This document shows positions 23,656 through 32,075 of a stretch of 39,364 nucleotides of DNA, in pieces. Each line of letters starts with the position of its first letter. Positions within the stretch are counted from its first letter, which is position 1. Origin of the DNA: Allobosea sp. 47.2.35. GTDB taxonomy: Bacteria > Pseudomonadota > Alphaproteobacteria > Rhizobiales > Beijerinckiaceae. Both the position numbers and the translations under genes were made by a program. The stretch is from assembly GCF_024655635.1 (NCBI RefSeq), contig NZ_JANLGI010000028.1, positions 1-39,364 of the forward strand, written 5' to 3'. The notes under the pieces were generated by a model. It made no database searches and was not told where the DNA came from. It saw nothing but the letters and a program-made list of their open reading frames with translations.

Positions 23656-26406
23656 ATGTTTCGTACGATCTACGCCCTCGTCATGTCGGCCCTGGCATCG
23701 GCCGCGCTCGCGCAGGCCGAGCAGCGTCCTGTGGTGCACGAGGTCACGATCGCTGCGCCGGACGTCGTCGCCGTCGAGATCCGGGAGCCGGGGTTCAGGC
23801 CCGGCCGCATCGTTGCCTTGGCCAGACCGGCGGGCGAGAGCGCCGGCTGGATCAATCAGGACGGCGCTTGGAGCCTGGTCCTCGGACCGAAGCGGACGCA
23901 TCTTCGCAGCCCCGATATCCCGCCCGCAACGGTGCTCGATCGCTCGGCGGTCGACCAGGCAGCCGAGTACGCCGCGATCGGCGGCCGTAAGGTCGTCGCC
24001 GTCTATCGCAAGTCCGTTCCTTACGATTCAGGGCTGTTGCGTGGTGATGATGGCAACACGACCTCGACGGCGAGCTTCAAGCATTACGTCTATCTCAAGC
24101 TCGATCGACCGCTGACGCACGGCGACTATGCGATCAGGTGGCCGCGGCAGATCCTGCCCGAGACGAGATTCGCTTTCGACGACGCACGCATGCGGGCGAG
24201 CGCGATCCGCGTCAACCAGAACGGCTATGCCCCTGGCGATCTCGGCAAGATCGCCTACCTTGCCCTCTGGCTGCCTGGAGGACCGCAAGGCGGCGCGGTG
24301 ACTTTCTCCGATTATGGGCTGAAGGACTTCAAGATCATCGATTCAGATGGGCGTGCGGTCTTCACCGGGCAGGTCGCTCTTGGGCGCGGGCCGCGCGATC
24401 CCGAGGAGGGCAGCGGCTTTCCTGCGCCGCTGATCGATTATCCGACCGCTGATCGCGCGCCGATCCGTCCCAGCGGCGTGAGCCCGGCGGATCCTATCGC
24501 CTTCACCGCCTCCGGCCATGGGCTCAAGGATGGCGATTTCGTCACCCTCTCCGGATTCACTGGAGCCCTGGCGCGGCTGAACGGTGCGGCGACCGTGATC
24601 AAGGCCTCCTCCAACCAGTTCGCGCTCGCCGGCGTCGACGGCCACGGCCTGACCGCGGCCGATGACACGCTCGGCCAGGTAACGCCCGCCCAGCGCATCA
24701 ACAGGGCCGGTACCTTTGTCTACCGGCTCGATTTCTCGTCCTTTCGGCCCGAGCAGGCCGGGGATTACCGGATCCAGATCGCAGGCCTCGGCGTCTCCGA
24801 CCCCTTTCGCGTCGCCGACGACGTCTGGCTGAAGGCCGCCCGGATTGGGGCCGCCGGCCTTTTCCACCACCGCAGCGGCATCGCACTCGATGGCCGCTTC
24901 GGCTATTCTAGGCCCGCCGCATTCCGGCCCGGCCCGGAGCTGGCGCTGGTCCAGAGCAAGTTGCCGCTCGCCTTCAGCTCGGAGGGCGGAACCGGCTTCC
25001 TGCCGTTTTCGACCGGCGCCGCCGAGGCTTGGCTCGACGCCTCCGCCGGCAATCCCGATCTCTGGGGCGGCTACATGGACGCAGGGGATTGGGATCGGCG
25101 CAGCCAGCATCTCGAGGTCAGCTACGCGCTGATGGACCTCAACGAGCATGCTGGGCCAAAGGCGCGGTCGATCGAGCTCGGCCTGCCGAAAGCAAGCGAG
25201 GTTCTCGACCCCAAGCTTTACGCGGGGACAGACGATCTTCCGGACCTGCTGCAGGAGGCGATCTGGAACATCGACTTTTTCCGAAGGATGCAGCTCCCCG
25301 ACGGACGCGTGCGCGGCGGCATCGAAAGCGCAAGCCACCCCGTCCTGGGCGAGCCGAGCTTCCTGGAGAGCCAGCGGGTGTTCGTCTACGCACCCGACCA
25401 CGTCTCCGGCTATCGCTATGCAGCCGCCGCGGCCAAGCTCGCGCGCATTCTCGGCAGCGCGCAGAAGCCGGAACTGGCCAAGTTCTATCGTGACAGCGCG
25501 CTGGCGGCGTGGACCGCCGCGGAGGCCGGCCTGGCCGATCCGGACAAGTTCTATGCCGCCGCTCTCGAGACGATGCGCAAGACCAATGCCGTCGAATTCA
25601 GGGAATGGGCCACGCGCAAGGCGGAACTCCAGACCGCAGCTCGCGTCGTCCGCACGGCGGCGGCTGCCTCTCTCTATCGTCTGACCGGCGAGCAACCCTA
25701 TCGGGCCGTTTTCGAGAAAGCCTGGACCGAGGGCGTCGATGTCGCGAGCCAGGGTGATGGGCCTTGGGAATATCTCCAGCTTCCCGCGGACCGGGCCGAC
25801 CGCGCCATCCAATATTCAATCAGGCAAGCCTTCGCCCACGCGGCGGACTATATCCTGCGCCCGCACGCAACGGCAACCTATATCACGTTGAAGAACGCCT
25901 ATACACCTGTCGGATGGGGCCAGGGGCTGGCTCCGGACTACAACGCCCTGCAGCTGCTGGTCCGCTCGCATCTGGCCACCTCGGACGACCGCATCCTGCG
26001 CGCCATGCAGCTCGGCTCGGCTCATATCCTCGGCGCGAACCAGGTTGGCCTCAGCCTCACCACGGGCCTCGGCCATCGCAATGTCCGCCATCCGTTGCAT
26101 GAGGACCACCGTGCGATGGGCGTTGCCGCGCCCGCCGGTATCACCCTCTATGGCTGGGCGCCGCAGTCCCTGACCTCCTACAACTGGATTTTCGGACCGG
26201 CCTGGGCCCCACTCTCCGATGCGGCTCAGCGTAACGGCGTCGCCTTCAAACGCGTCGAGCCCAACCGGCTAATTATGCCCTACTACGAGTACTTCATCGA
26301 ATATCCTGGCGTGGTGATGCAGCAGGAATATACGATCCATCAAACCATCGGGCCGGTCGCGGCCCTCTGGATCTATCTCTCCGCCGCAGTTCCGCGGCAG
26401 CCGTAA
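23656..26406 (+). CDS. Secreted glycoside hydrolase family 9 (endoglucanase-like)
   Basis: About 916 residues with a signal peptide (residues 1-19, ending ALASAALA). An N-terminal Ig-like CelD_N domain is recognisable by IRVNQNGYAPGDLGK. The C-terminal (alpha/alpha)6 catalytic domain has GGYMDAGDWDRR with catalytic Asp475 and Asp478, and a proton-donor candidate Glu891 in QQEYTIHQTIGP. Residues about 275-346, inside or next to the Ig-like domain, form an extra module (GHGLKDGDFVTLSG, LNGAATVI, NQFALAGVDGHG) of a type more often seen in phage structural proteins. The ATG at 23656 has GAGAGG upstream. GH9 enzymes cut beta-1,4-glucans; the likely role is trimming or releasing the locus's own polysaccharide in the periplasm or outside. 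The next gene, a flippase, follows after 52 bases. Confidence 0.9.
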   Translation: MFRTIYALVMSALASAALAQAEQRPVVHEVTIAAPDVVAVEIREPGFRPGRIVALARPAGESAGWINQDGAWSLVLGPKRTHLRSPDIPPATVLDRSAVDQAAEYAAIGGRKVVAVYRKSVPYDSGLLRGDDGNTTSTASFKHYVYLKLDRPLTHGDYAIRWPRQILPETRFAFDDARMRASAIRVNQNGYAPGDLGKIAYLALWLPGGPQGGAVTFSDYGLKDFKIIDSDGRAVFTGQVALGRGPRDPEEGSGFPAPLIDYPTADRAPIRPSGVSPADPIAFTASGHGLKDGDFVTLSGFTGALARLNGAATVIKASSNQFALAGVDGHGLTAADDTLGQVTPAQRINRAGTFVYRLDFSSFRPEQAGDYRIQIAGLGVSDPFRVADDVWLKAARIGAAGLFHHRSGIALDGRFGYSRPAAFRPGPELALVQSKLPLAFSSEGGTGFLPFSTGAAEAWLDASAGNPDLWGGYMDAGDWDRRSQHLEVSYALMDLNEHAGPKARSIELGLPKASEVLDPKLYAGTDDLPDLLQEAIWNIDFFRRMQLPDGRVRGGIESASHPVLGEPSFLESQRVFVYAPDHVSGYRYAAAAAKLARILGSAQKPELAKFYRDSALAAWTAAEAGLADPDKFYAAALETMRKTNAVEFREWATRKAELQTAARVVRTAAAASLYRLTGEQPYRAVFEKAWTEGVDVASQGDGPWEYLQLPADRADRAIQYSIRQAFAHAADYILRPHATATYITLKNAYTPVGWGQGLAPDYNALQLLVRSHLATSDDRILRAMQLGSAHILGANQVGLSLTTGLGHRNVRHPLHEDHRAMGVAAPAGITLYGWAPQSLTSYNWIFGPAWAPLSDAAQRNGVAFKRVEPNRLIMPYYEYFIEYPGVVMQQEYTIHQTIGPVAALWIYLSAAVPRQP

Positions 26407-26458
26407 TCGGCTGCAGGATCGGTTCCAGGGACAAGAGCGGCCAAGGCGGAGTCAGAGG

Positions 26459-27793
26459 GTGATCTCGTCGAAAAAACTCGTCGCCGGAATCGGGTGGACG
26501 ACCGTCTTCTACTTCATTGCCGTGGCGTTCCGCTTCGTGTCGAGCGTCATACTCTCGCGCATTCTCTCGCCGAACATCATGGGCATGATGGTCGTGGTCA
26601 ACACGATCAGGATCGGCGCCGAACTATTCTCCGATATCGGGATCGGCCAGAACATCATCCACCACAAGAATGGCGACAAGCCGACATTCTTCAACACGGC
26701 CTGGATCATTCAGATCGTCAGGGGCTTCCTCCTCAGCGCGATCCTTATCTTCCTCGCCCCCTTGATCGCCGATTACTATCACGTCGATGCGATCATCATT
26801 CAAGTCAGCGCGCTGACATTGACGATATCGGGGATGATGTCGACCTCGATCTACATGCTGCAGCGGAATCTCAGGGTCGTCCAGATGTCGGCCTTCGAAC
26901 TGTCGCAGGAGGTGCTGGCGAGCGTCATCGCTATCCTGTTCGCGCTGTACAGTCCTACCATATGGTCACTGATCCTCGCCAACCTGCTCGCCACAGCGAT
27001 CCGCATCGCCCTTACTTATTGTCTCCCTGATGCACGACAGCGAGTGATCTTCTCCGTGCAGTATGCAAGGCAGATCGTGTCGTTCGGGAAGTGGATCACC
27101 CTGTCCTCGCTACTCATGTTTCTGTGCGCGAACTTCGACCGCCTTTACCTCGCGCAGGTGGTCCCACTCGCGACGCTGGGCGTCTATGGCATCGCCCGCG
27201 CGATCGCCGACGTGCCAAGCGCGCTCGTCAACCGACTGAGCCACTCGCTGGTGTTTCCGGTGATAGCCTCTGCGCGCGCGACCCCGCTGCCAGAGGTCCG
27301 AAAACAGCTGGCTCCGCTGCGCCTGAAGCTCCTGATTGCCGCAGCCTTTATGCTCGCGGGCAGCATCTGCGTCGCCGACCTTGTCATCAAGATGATCTAC
27401 GACAGCCGCTATGTCGAAGCAGCCTGGATGCTGCCCGTGTTGCTCGGGGGCATCTGGGTAACGATTTTGGCGAGCTTGAACGAATATAGCCTGCTCGGGC
27501 TGGGGCGGCCAGTCTATGGTGTGATCGGTAACAGTCTCAAGCTCGGCTACCTCTCCGTCGCCTTGCCCCTGGCATTCGCTTCGCACGGCGCACCAGGAGT
27601 GGTGATCGGCATCGCCCTCGCCGACCTGCCAAGGCTTTTGACCGCGCTCGTTGGACAGGCGCGCGAGCGCTTCTCTTTCCTCGCGCAGGATGTTGGAACG
27701 ACGGCCCTCCTGATCGCCTTCACCGCGGTCTTATCATTTGCGAGATACATCGCTGGCTTTGGCTCCTCGCTGGAGATCTTAATGCGTTCTTAG
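26459..27793 (+). CDS. Wzx-type polysaccharide flippase
   Basis: A 444-residue inner-membrane protein of the MOP superfamily with about 12 hydrophobic segments from residue 10 to the C-terminus. The N-terminus (SKKLVAGIGWTTVFYFIAV), the LSRILSPNIMGMMVVV segment, and FSDIGIGQNIIHHK (typical of lipopolysaccharide/O-unit exporters) fit Wzx/RfbX-like repeat-unit flippases, which move undecaprenyl-linked repeat units to the periplasm. The start is a GTG with GGAG about nine bases upstream. It is likely co-transcribed with the GH9 gene. Together with the sugar-phosphate transferase and the ligase/polymerase-like protein it completes the Wzx/Wzy logic of the locus. Confidence 0.9.
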   Translation: MISSKKLVAGIGWTTVFYFIAVAFRFVSSVILSRILSPNIMGMMVVVNTIRIGAELFSDIGIGQNIIHHKNGDKPTFFNTAWIIQIVRGFLLSAILIFLAPLIADYYHVDAIIIQVSALTLTISGMMSTSIYMLQRNLRVVQMSAFELSQEVLASVIAILFALYSPTIWSLILANLLATAIRIALTYCLPDARQRVIFSVQYARQIVSFGKWITLSSLLMFLCANFDRLYLAQVVPLATLGVYGIARAIADVPSALVNRLSHSLVFPVIASARATPLPEVRKQLAPLRLKLLIAAAFMLAGSICVADLVIKMIYDSRYVEAAWMLPVLLGGIWVTILASLNEYSLLGLGRPVYGVIGNSLKLGYLSVALPLAFASHGAPGVVIGIALADLPRLLTALVGQARERFSFLAQDVGTTALLIAFTAVLSFARYIAGFGSSLEILMRS

Positions 27794-28049
27794 CGGAGCG
27801 GCAGGGCTGAAGGTTACAATGGGCGTGTTGTCGATCCGCAGATGTGGGGCGCCCTAGCGAGCCCCTTCTGCGTCGGAGAGGGATGGCATCGACAAAATAG
27901 TCTGCGAGTGCTCAGTCATGCTAACCTTGATTAACGATATTGCGCTGTGATGGACTGCCGAGCCGTTATGTGAGGTCGACGAGCGTCGATGAGACAGACA
28001 GGTTACACCTCGGCGCGCGGCTGCAAAGGTCGCACCGTTAGGAGGTCAA

Positions 28050-29252
28050 GTGGTCCATTTGCTATCTGCGATCGTCGCTGCGATGGTCGTCGTGCTTTCG
28101 CTTCTCGGCCTATTCTATTGCCTGCAACTGCTGCTGGCGATCCTCCCAGTGCGTGGGCGCGAGCTTCGCCCGATGGTGTACGGAGAGCGCGGCAGGCTAG
28201 CGGTCATCATACCTGCGCATGATGAGGGCGAGGGAATCCTGCCGATTCTCTCTATGCTCAAAGGTCAGCTTCGGCCCGGCGACAAACTTGTTGTTGTCGC
28301 CGATAATTGCTCGGATGACACGGCAGCGCAGGCTCGCAGCGTTGGTGCGATCGTCGTGGAGCGACGGGACGAGGCCAGACGCGGCAAGGGCTACGCACTC
28401 GACTTCGGAATACGCTATCTTGAGAGCGACTCTCCGGACATGGTTGTCTTCTTCGACGCCGACAGTATGATCGAAGCGGACACCCTCGACGTCCTCGTCA
28501 GCCATTGCTATAGCTCGGGCCGCCCCATCCAGGGCAAGCATGTTATGCTCTCCGTCGAAGGAGCGCGTATCGACGCGCCGGTCGCAAGCTTCGGGCACCT
28601 CGTGAAGAACGATGTTCGCCTACTCGGGCTGCGCAAGCTTGGCCTTCCCAGCCATATCACCGGATCAGGCATCGCATGCCCCTGGGTTGTAATACGAGAC
28701 GCCGACCTTGCCCACAGCCATGCCGCCGAAGACAAAAAACTGGGTCTCGATCTGACACAGGCGGGGCATCCGCCTTATTACTGCCGCGAGGCCTCGATCT
28801 GGGCCGCGGCGCCGTTTTCCGCGGAGGGAACTCGGACACAACGCGAGCGTTGGGAGCGCGGCCACTTGTCTCTAGTCCGGATTGCCCCGCAATATTTACG
28901 CGCCGCTCTCCGCAAACGCGATCTGGGTCTGTTCATGCTCGCCCTGGACATCGCGGTGCCGCCGATGTTTCTGCTTATCTTCCTACTAGCGGCCGCTGCC
29001 ATCATGGCCGGCGGGCTCGCTTTTCTCGGCGGCTGGGTCTTGCCAATATGGATCGCCTCGGTGACGCTCGTTTGTGTTGTCGCTCTCACGCTGCTGGCTT
29101 GGTGGCGCTACGGACGCGAGGTGCTTCCGGCGCGGTTACTGCCGTTCCTAGTGCATTTCATCTGGTCCAAGATCGCGGTTTATTCGCGCGGACCCTTCAG
29201 ATCCTCGACCTCGCAATGGATCCGTACAGACCGCAGCCGCACCGGCAATTGA
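28050..29252 (+). CDS. Membrane glycosyltransferase family 2
   Basis: About 400 residues: one N-terminal membrane segment (7-33), a GT-A catalytic domain, then two or three C-terminal membrane segments (about 293-355). Catalytic motifs are VIIPAHDEGEGI, VVADNCSDDTA, VVFFDADSMIE (DxD) and TQRERWERGH, the QxxRW motif of processive or membrane-bound enzymes. The start is a GTG with GGAGG four bases upstream. It is convergent with the GT4 gene, 27 bases apart. The acceptor and sugar are unknown; either a repeat-unit transferase or a separate membrane-glycan synthase is possible. Confidence 0.88.
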   Translation: MVHLLSAIVAAMVVVLSLLGLFYCLQLLLAILPVRGRELRPMVYGERGRLAVIIPAHDEGEGILPILSMLKGQLRPGDKLVVVADNCSDDTAAQARSVGAIVVERRDEARRGKGYALDFGIRYLESDSPDMVVFFDADSMIEADTLDVLVSHCYSSGRPIQGKHVMLSVEGARIDAPVASFGHLVKNDVRLLGLRKLGLPSHITGSGIACPWVVIRDADLAHSHAAEDKKLGLDLTQAGHPPYYCREASIWAAAPFSAEGTRTQRERWERGHLSLVRIAPQYLRAALRKRDLGLFMLALDIAVPPMFLLIFLLAAAAIMAGGLAFLGGWVLPIWIASVTLVCVVALTLLAWWRYGREVLPARLLPFLVHFIWSKIAVYSRGPFRSSTSQWIRTDRSRTGN

Positions 29253-29279
29253 GGTGCCTCTGGTCCCCCAGCGCTTGCG

Positions 29280-30494
29280 TCAGGCTTGACTGGCGCGCAG
29301 AACCGCATGCGTGAACAACTTCCGCATCTCCAGCGTACTCGCCTTGAGATCGTGTTGCTCGCCGACCGTCCGCCAACCAGATTCGCCCATCCGCGCGGCG
29401 GCCGCCTGGTCGGAGAGAACGGCCTCGATTGCTGCCGCGAGCTCGACCTCGTCTCCCGGCGTCACGAGACGCCCGTTGATTCCGTCCTTTACCAGCTCCG
29501 GAATGCCGCCAACTCGGGTCGCGATTACCGGGCGCTTCTGCGCAAACGCCTCCATCAGGGCGATCGGGATGCCCTCGCCATAGCTCGCGAGTACCGCGAG
29601 ATCGGCATCAGCGATATGCGCCTGGACCTCGGCCGGCGTGCGGATGCCGGCCATCTCGATCACGGAGGCGAGCTCGGCATCCTTGATCTGTTTCCTGATT
29701 TCCTCTTCGAGGGGACCGCCTCCGACCAGCGTGCAGGTGAAAGCGACGCCGCGTCGCTTCAGAATGCCCAACGCAGCCAGCAGCGTATCATGGCCTTTCT
29801 CGGGCGAAAGGCGCGCCACGCAGACTATGTGATTGCGAGCGGGCAGCGCAATGACGGCCTCGGGCGCTATCGGCTCAAACCCGCATCGGACGACATGGAC
29901 TTTAGAGGCGTCGCGATCGCCGTTGTGGGCGAGTAGGATCTGGCGCCCGAAGTCACTGATGCACACCGCAAAGGCGCAGTCCCTAAGCTTGGCGCTGTGA
30001 CGGAAACGGTCGGGCTCGTCTAGATCGATACCATGGAAAGTGATGCTGAAAGGCAACTGCGCCAGCTTCGCTGCGATCATCGCCGTATTGGAGCCGGAGT
30101 TTCCGAAATGACAGTGCAGATGGCTCGCTCCGGCGCGCTTTGCCCAATAGGCCAGAAGGATCGCCTCAGCCCAATAGGCGACCCATTTCAGCCGATCCCG
30201 AGCACTGCGTACCCCTGACAGGGCCTCCCGCAACGTCGAGACGAGGCGGCGCGGTCGCGTCGCCGCCGCCCAGATCACAGACTTGATGAAGGCACCCGGT
30301 GCAGGTGGAACCAGCCAGCGCGTCTGGCGCAGCTCTTCGCGCGCCGTCTCGGCGATGATTTCCTCGAATTTGGGCTTCCGTATCGAGAATCGGATGATCT
30401 CTATCCCAGTCGACTCGAGCGCGCGAATCTCCCGTTCGATGAACGTATGACTTGGCGCAGGATAGAGACTAGATAGATAGGCGACCCGCGTCAT
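29280..30494 (-). CDS. Glycosyltransferase family 4
   Basis: A 404-residue GT-B fold enzyme, cytoplasmic or peripheral to the membrane. It begins MTRVAYLSSLYPAPSHTFIEREI, typical of exopolysaccharide GT4 enzymes, with HLHCHFGN and FSITFHGIDL in the N-terminal lobe and VARLSPEKGHDTLL, LVGGGPLEEEI, and the donor-binding E-x7-E in SYGEGIPIALMEAFAQKRPVIATRVGGIPE in the C-terminal lobe. The ATG at 30494 overlaps the stop of the deacetylase gene as ATGA; a frame extended 80 codons upstream runs through the deacetylase gene and is rejected. Translational coupling to the deacetylase suggests the two act on the same glycan. Confidence 0.92.
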   Translation of the reverse strand: MTRVAYLSSLYPAPSHTFIEREIRALESTGIEIIRFSIRKPKFEEIIAETAREELRQTRWLVPPAPGAFIKSVIWAAATRPRRLVSTLREALSGVRSARDRLKWVAYWAEAILLAYWAKRAGASHLHCHFGNSGSNTAMIAAKLAQLPFSITFHGIDLDEPDRFRHSAKLRDCAFAVCISDFGRQILLAHNGDRDASKVHVVRCGFEPIAPEAVIALPARNHIVCVARLSPEKGHDTLLAALGILKRRGVAFTCTLVGGGPLEEEIRKQIKDAELASVIEMAGIRTPAEVQAHIADADLAVLASYGEGIPIALMEAFAQKRPVIATRVGGIPELVKDGINGRLVTPGDEVELAAAIEAVLSDQAAAARMGESGWRTVGEQHDLKASTLEMRKLFTHAVLRASQA

Positions 30495-31480
30495 CCGCGT
30501 CTCCAACGGAAGATGCTGTCCGCCAAGCCGCAGATCTCCATTCGAAACAACGTATCGGAAGGAGCGCCAGATCTGGTGCTCAGCCGCTCCTGATTTATGA
30601 ACCACCGCTTGAGACCAAATCGGTCGAATTCGCTCGCATCGTTGGTCCCTTGCCGCACGGACGTAGCATAATCGTATCCGGCTCCCTCCGTCGCCTGGCG
30701 AACGCGCGCATCGCAGTCCCCATTGGGGTAGCATATCCCGGGAACGGATCGCCCCGTGATCTCGCTCAGGTCGCGACGCGACTGTTCGAGTTCATGGATG
30801 AGCGCTCGGTCTTCGCATTGAGGCAGGAGCGGATGTGTCATCGTATGGGAGCCGATCTCATGGCCTTCAGAGTTCAGCACGCGAAGATCATCGGAGGCCA
30901 TAATGCGGTCCAGGTCCGAGATCTTATGCGGGCACGCCCTCTCAACAAGTTCTGTCAGCCAAATTTGGCGCTGTGCAGGCATCAGCCGCTTTACTCGTTC
31001 CAGCTCTGCCTTGACGGTCGCGCGTCCGGTGCGCGGATAAAGCGTCAGCCAAGCCTGCCCGGCTAGATCGTACCAAGGCAATCGATCAGTGTCGACCAGC
31101 CCAGCAACAATGAAGAAGGTCGCTCGCAGCGAATGCTCTCGAAGAATCGGCGCCGCGATAACGATATTATCCCGATAGCCGTCGTCGAAAGTGATGGCTG
31201 CGAGCGGCCGTTCAGGGATAGTGTGGCCGTTTAGACTTGCAAGCGCTTCGCTTAGCGGAAGCACGTGATAATGTTGCGCGAGTGACCGGCACTGTTGCCG
31301 AAAAATCTCCGGCGTCACCACCAGATCCGGATCGTGATAAGCGCTACGCGCCGGTTCCGGCAAGATGCGGTGGTAACAGAGAATCGTGAGGTGGCCGCGA
31401 ATCTTCGATTCCCGCCGGGCAATTGCTCCGCTTTTGGCAGCTAAGCTGCCGACCGCGTCTCTCAATCTGGCCTTCATCAT
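30491..31480 (-). CDS. Polysaccharide deacetylase, NodB/CE4 family
   Basis: A 329-residue enzyme that removes acetyl groups from amino sugars or O-acetyl glycans. The NodB domain shows TILCYHRIL, the metal and catalytic motif TFDDGYRDN (Asp99/Asp100), GSHTMTHPLL (metal-binding H-x3-H) and a late ICYPNGDCD corresponding to motif 3 (R-x-PxG). There is no clear signal peptide, so it probably acts in the cytoplasm or has an uncleaved basic N-terminus. It is the first gene of a two-gene operon with the GT4 gene. Whether it acts on lipid-linked intermediates or polymer is not visible in the sequence. Confidence 0.9.
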   Translation of the reverse strand: MMKARLRDAVGSLAAKSGAIARRESKIRGHLTILCYHRILPEPARSAYHDPDLVVTPEIFRQQCRSLAQHYHVLPLSEALASLNGHTIPERPLAAITFDDGYRDNIVIAAPILREHSLRATFFIVAGLVDTDRLPWYDLAGQAWLTLYPRTGRATVKAELERVKRLMPAQRQIWLTELVERACPHKISDLDRIMASDDLRVLNSEGHEIGSHTMTHPLLPQCEDRALIHELEQSRRDLSEITGRSVPGICYPNGDCDARVRQATEGAGYDYATSVRQGTNDASEFDRFGLKRWFINQERLSTRSGAPSDTLFRMEICGLADSIFRWRRG

Positions 31481-31905
31481 GTCTCGCGCGCTACCAGCAC
31501 ACCCATGCCTGCCTGAACGATCTTGTAGCTTCTCATTTTATGCAGAGGTCCCACCATGTAACCGCATTAGCTGAGCCAATCACCCCGGCGCCCTGGGAAA
31601 ATATGGGCATAAGGATTGGCTGGCCCACGGTTTGCCGGAAATCTGGCCTGAGACTCAGCTTCCTTAGCGTCAGCATGAAAGGTAGCATGCCAATAGTAAT
31701 AATTCTTGAATCTTTTGCCGAAAGAATTTATTATAGTAATTTATAACATTGATGGCCTTATGATTTTGGGAGACATGCATACATAGTTCTTAATCTAGAT
31801 GTAATATAGCGCCGTCGCGGCTAATAATTGTCAATTTTTGTTTATAACATTAAAATATCTGCCTAAATAATGAATAATGACGCGGGTGTGAATGTGAAAT
31901 CTAAT

Positions 31906-31919
31906 CCCTTACTTAAGGG
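31906..31919. promoter_or_regulatory. Inverted repeat CCCTTA-CT-TAAGGG, candidate operator
   Basis: Six-base perfect arms with a two-base spacer, 157 bases upstream of the curlin start codon. Location in the curli control region suggests a dimeric regulator site; the regulator is not known. Confidence 0.4.
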
Positions 31920-31931
31920 TGTGTCGCTGGA

Positions 31932-31948
31932 GAATTTAAAGAATTTAA
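31932..31948. repeat. Tandem direct repeat GAATTTAA x2
   Basis: Two copies of GAATTTAA nine bases apart (31932-31939 and 31941-31948), just downstream of the inverted repeat and about 130 bases before the curlin start. Could be part of a regulator site or chance in AT-rich DNA. Confidence 0.3.
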
Positions 31949-32075
31949 GAGCCAAAAATAGAAATTAAGGAAAATTTCACTAAACAGCTTGCTCAATCTC
32001 TTAACGATGCGTTAATTGCGTTCGAGGGCTACGATAGCCGTATGCCCCAATATGGAACGCACAGGGAAGCATCCG

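Larger units (their letters stand above)
31481..32075. promoter_or_regulatory. AT-rich control region upstream of curli operon
   Basis: About 595 bases, far more AT-rich than the rest of the window, between the divergent deacetylase and curlin genes. It contains the repeat TTTATAACATT twice (31740-31750 and 31841-31851), an inverted repeat at 31906-31919 and a tandem GAATTTAA pair at 31932-31948. No supported coding frame. The features suggest a regulated promoter with several protein sites, possibly bound by nucleoid proteins. In enterobacteria curli genes are controlled by CsgD; no csgD lies in this window. Confidence 0.55.

Noticed and set aside
24343..25812. 489-codon minus-strand reading frame
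   Set aside because: Antisense to the GH9 gene; low-complexity Arg/Gly-rich translation with no motif.
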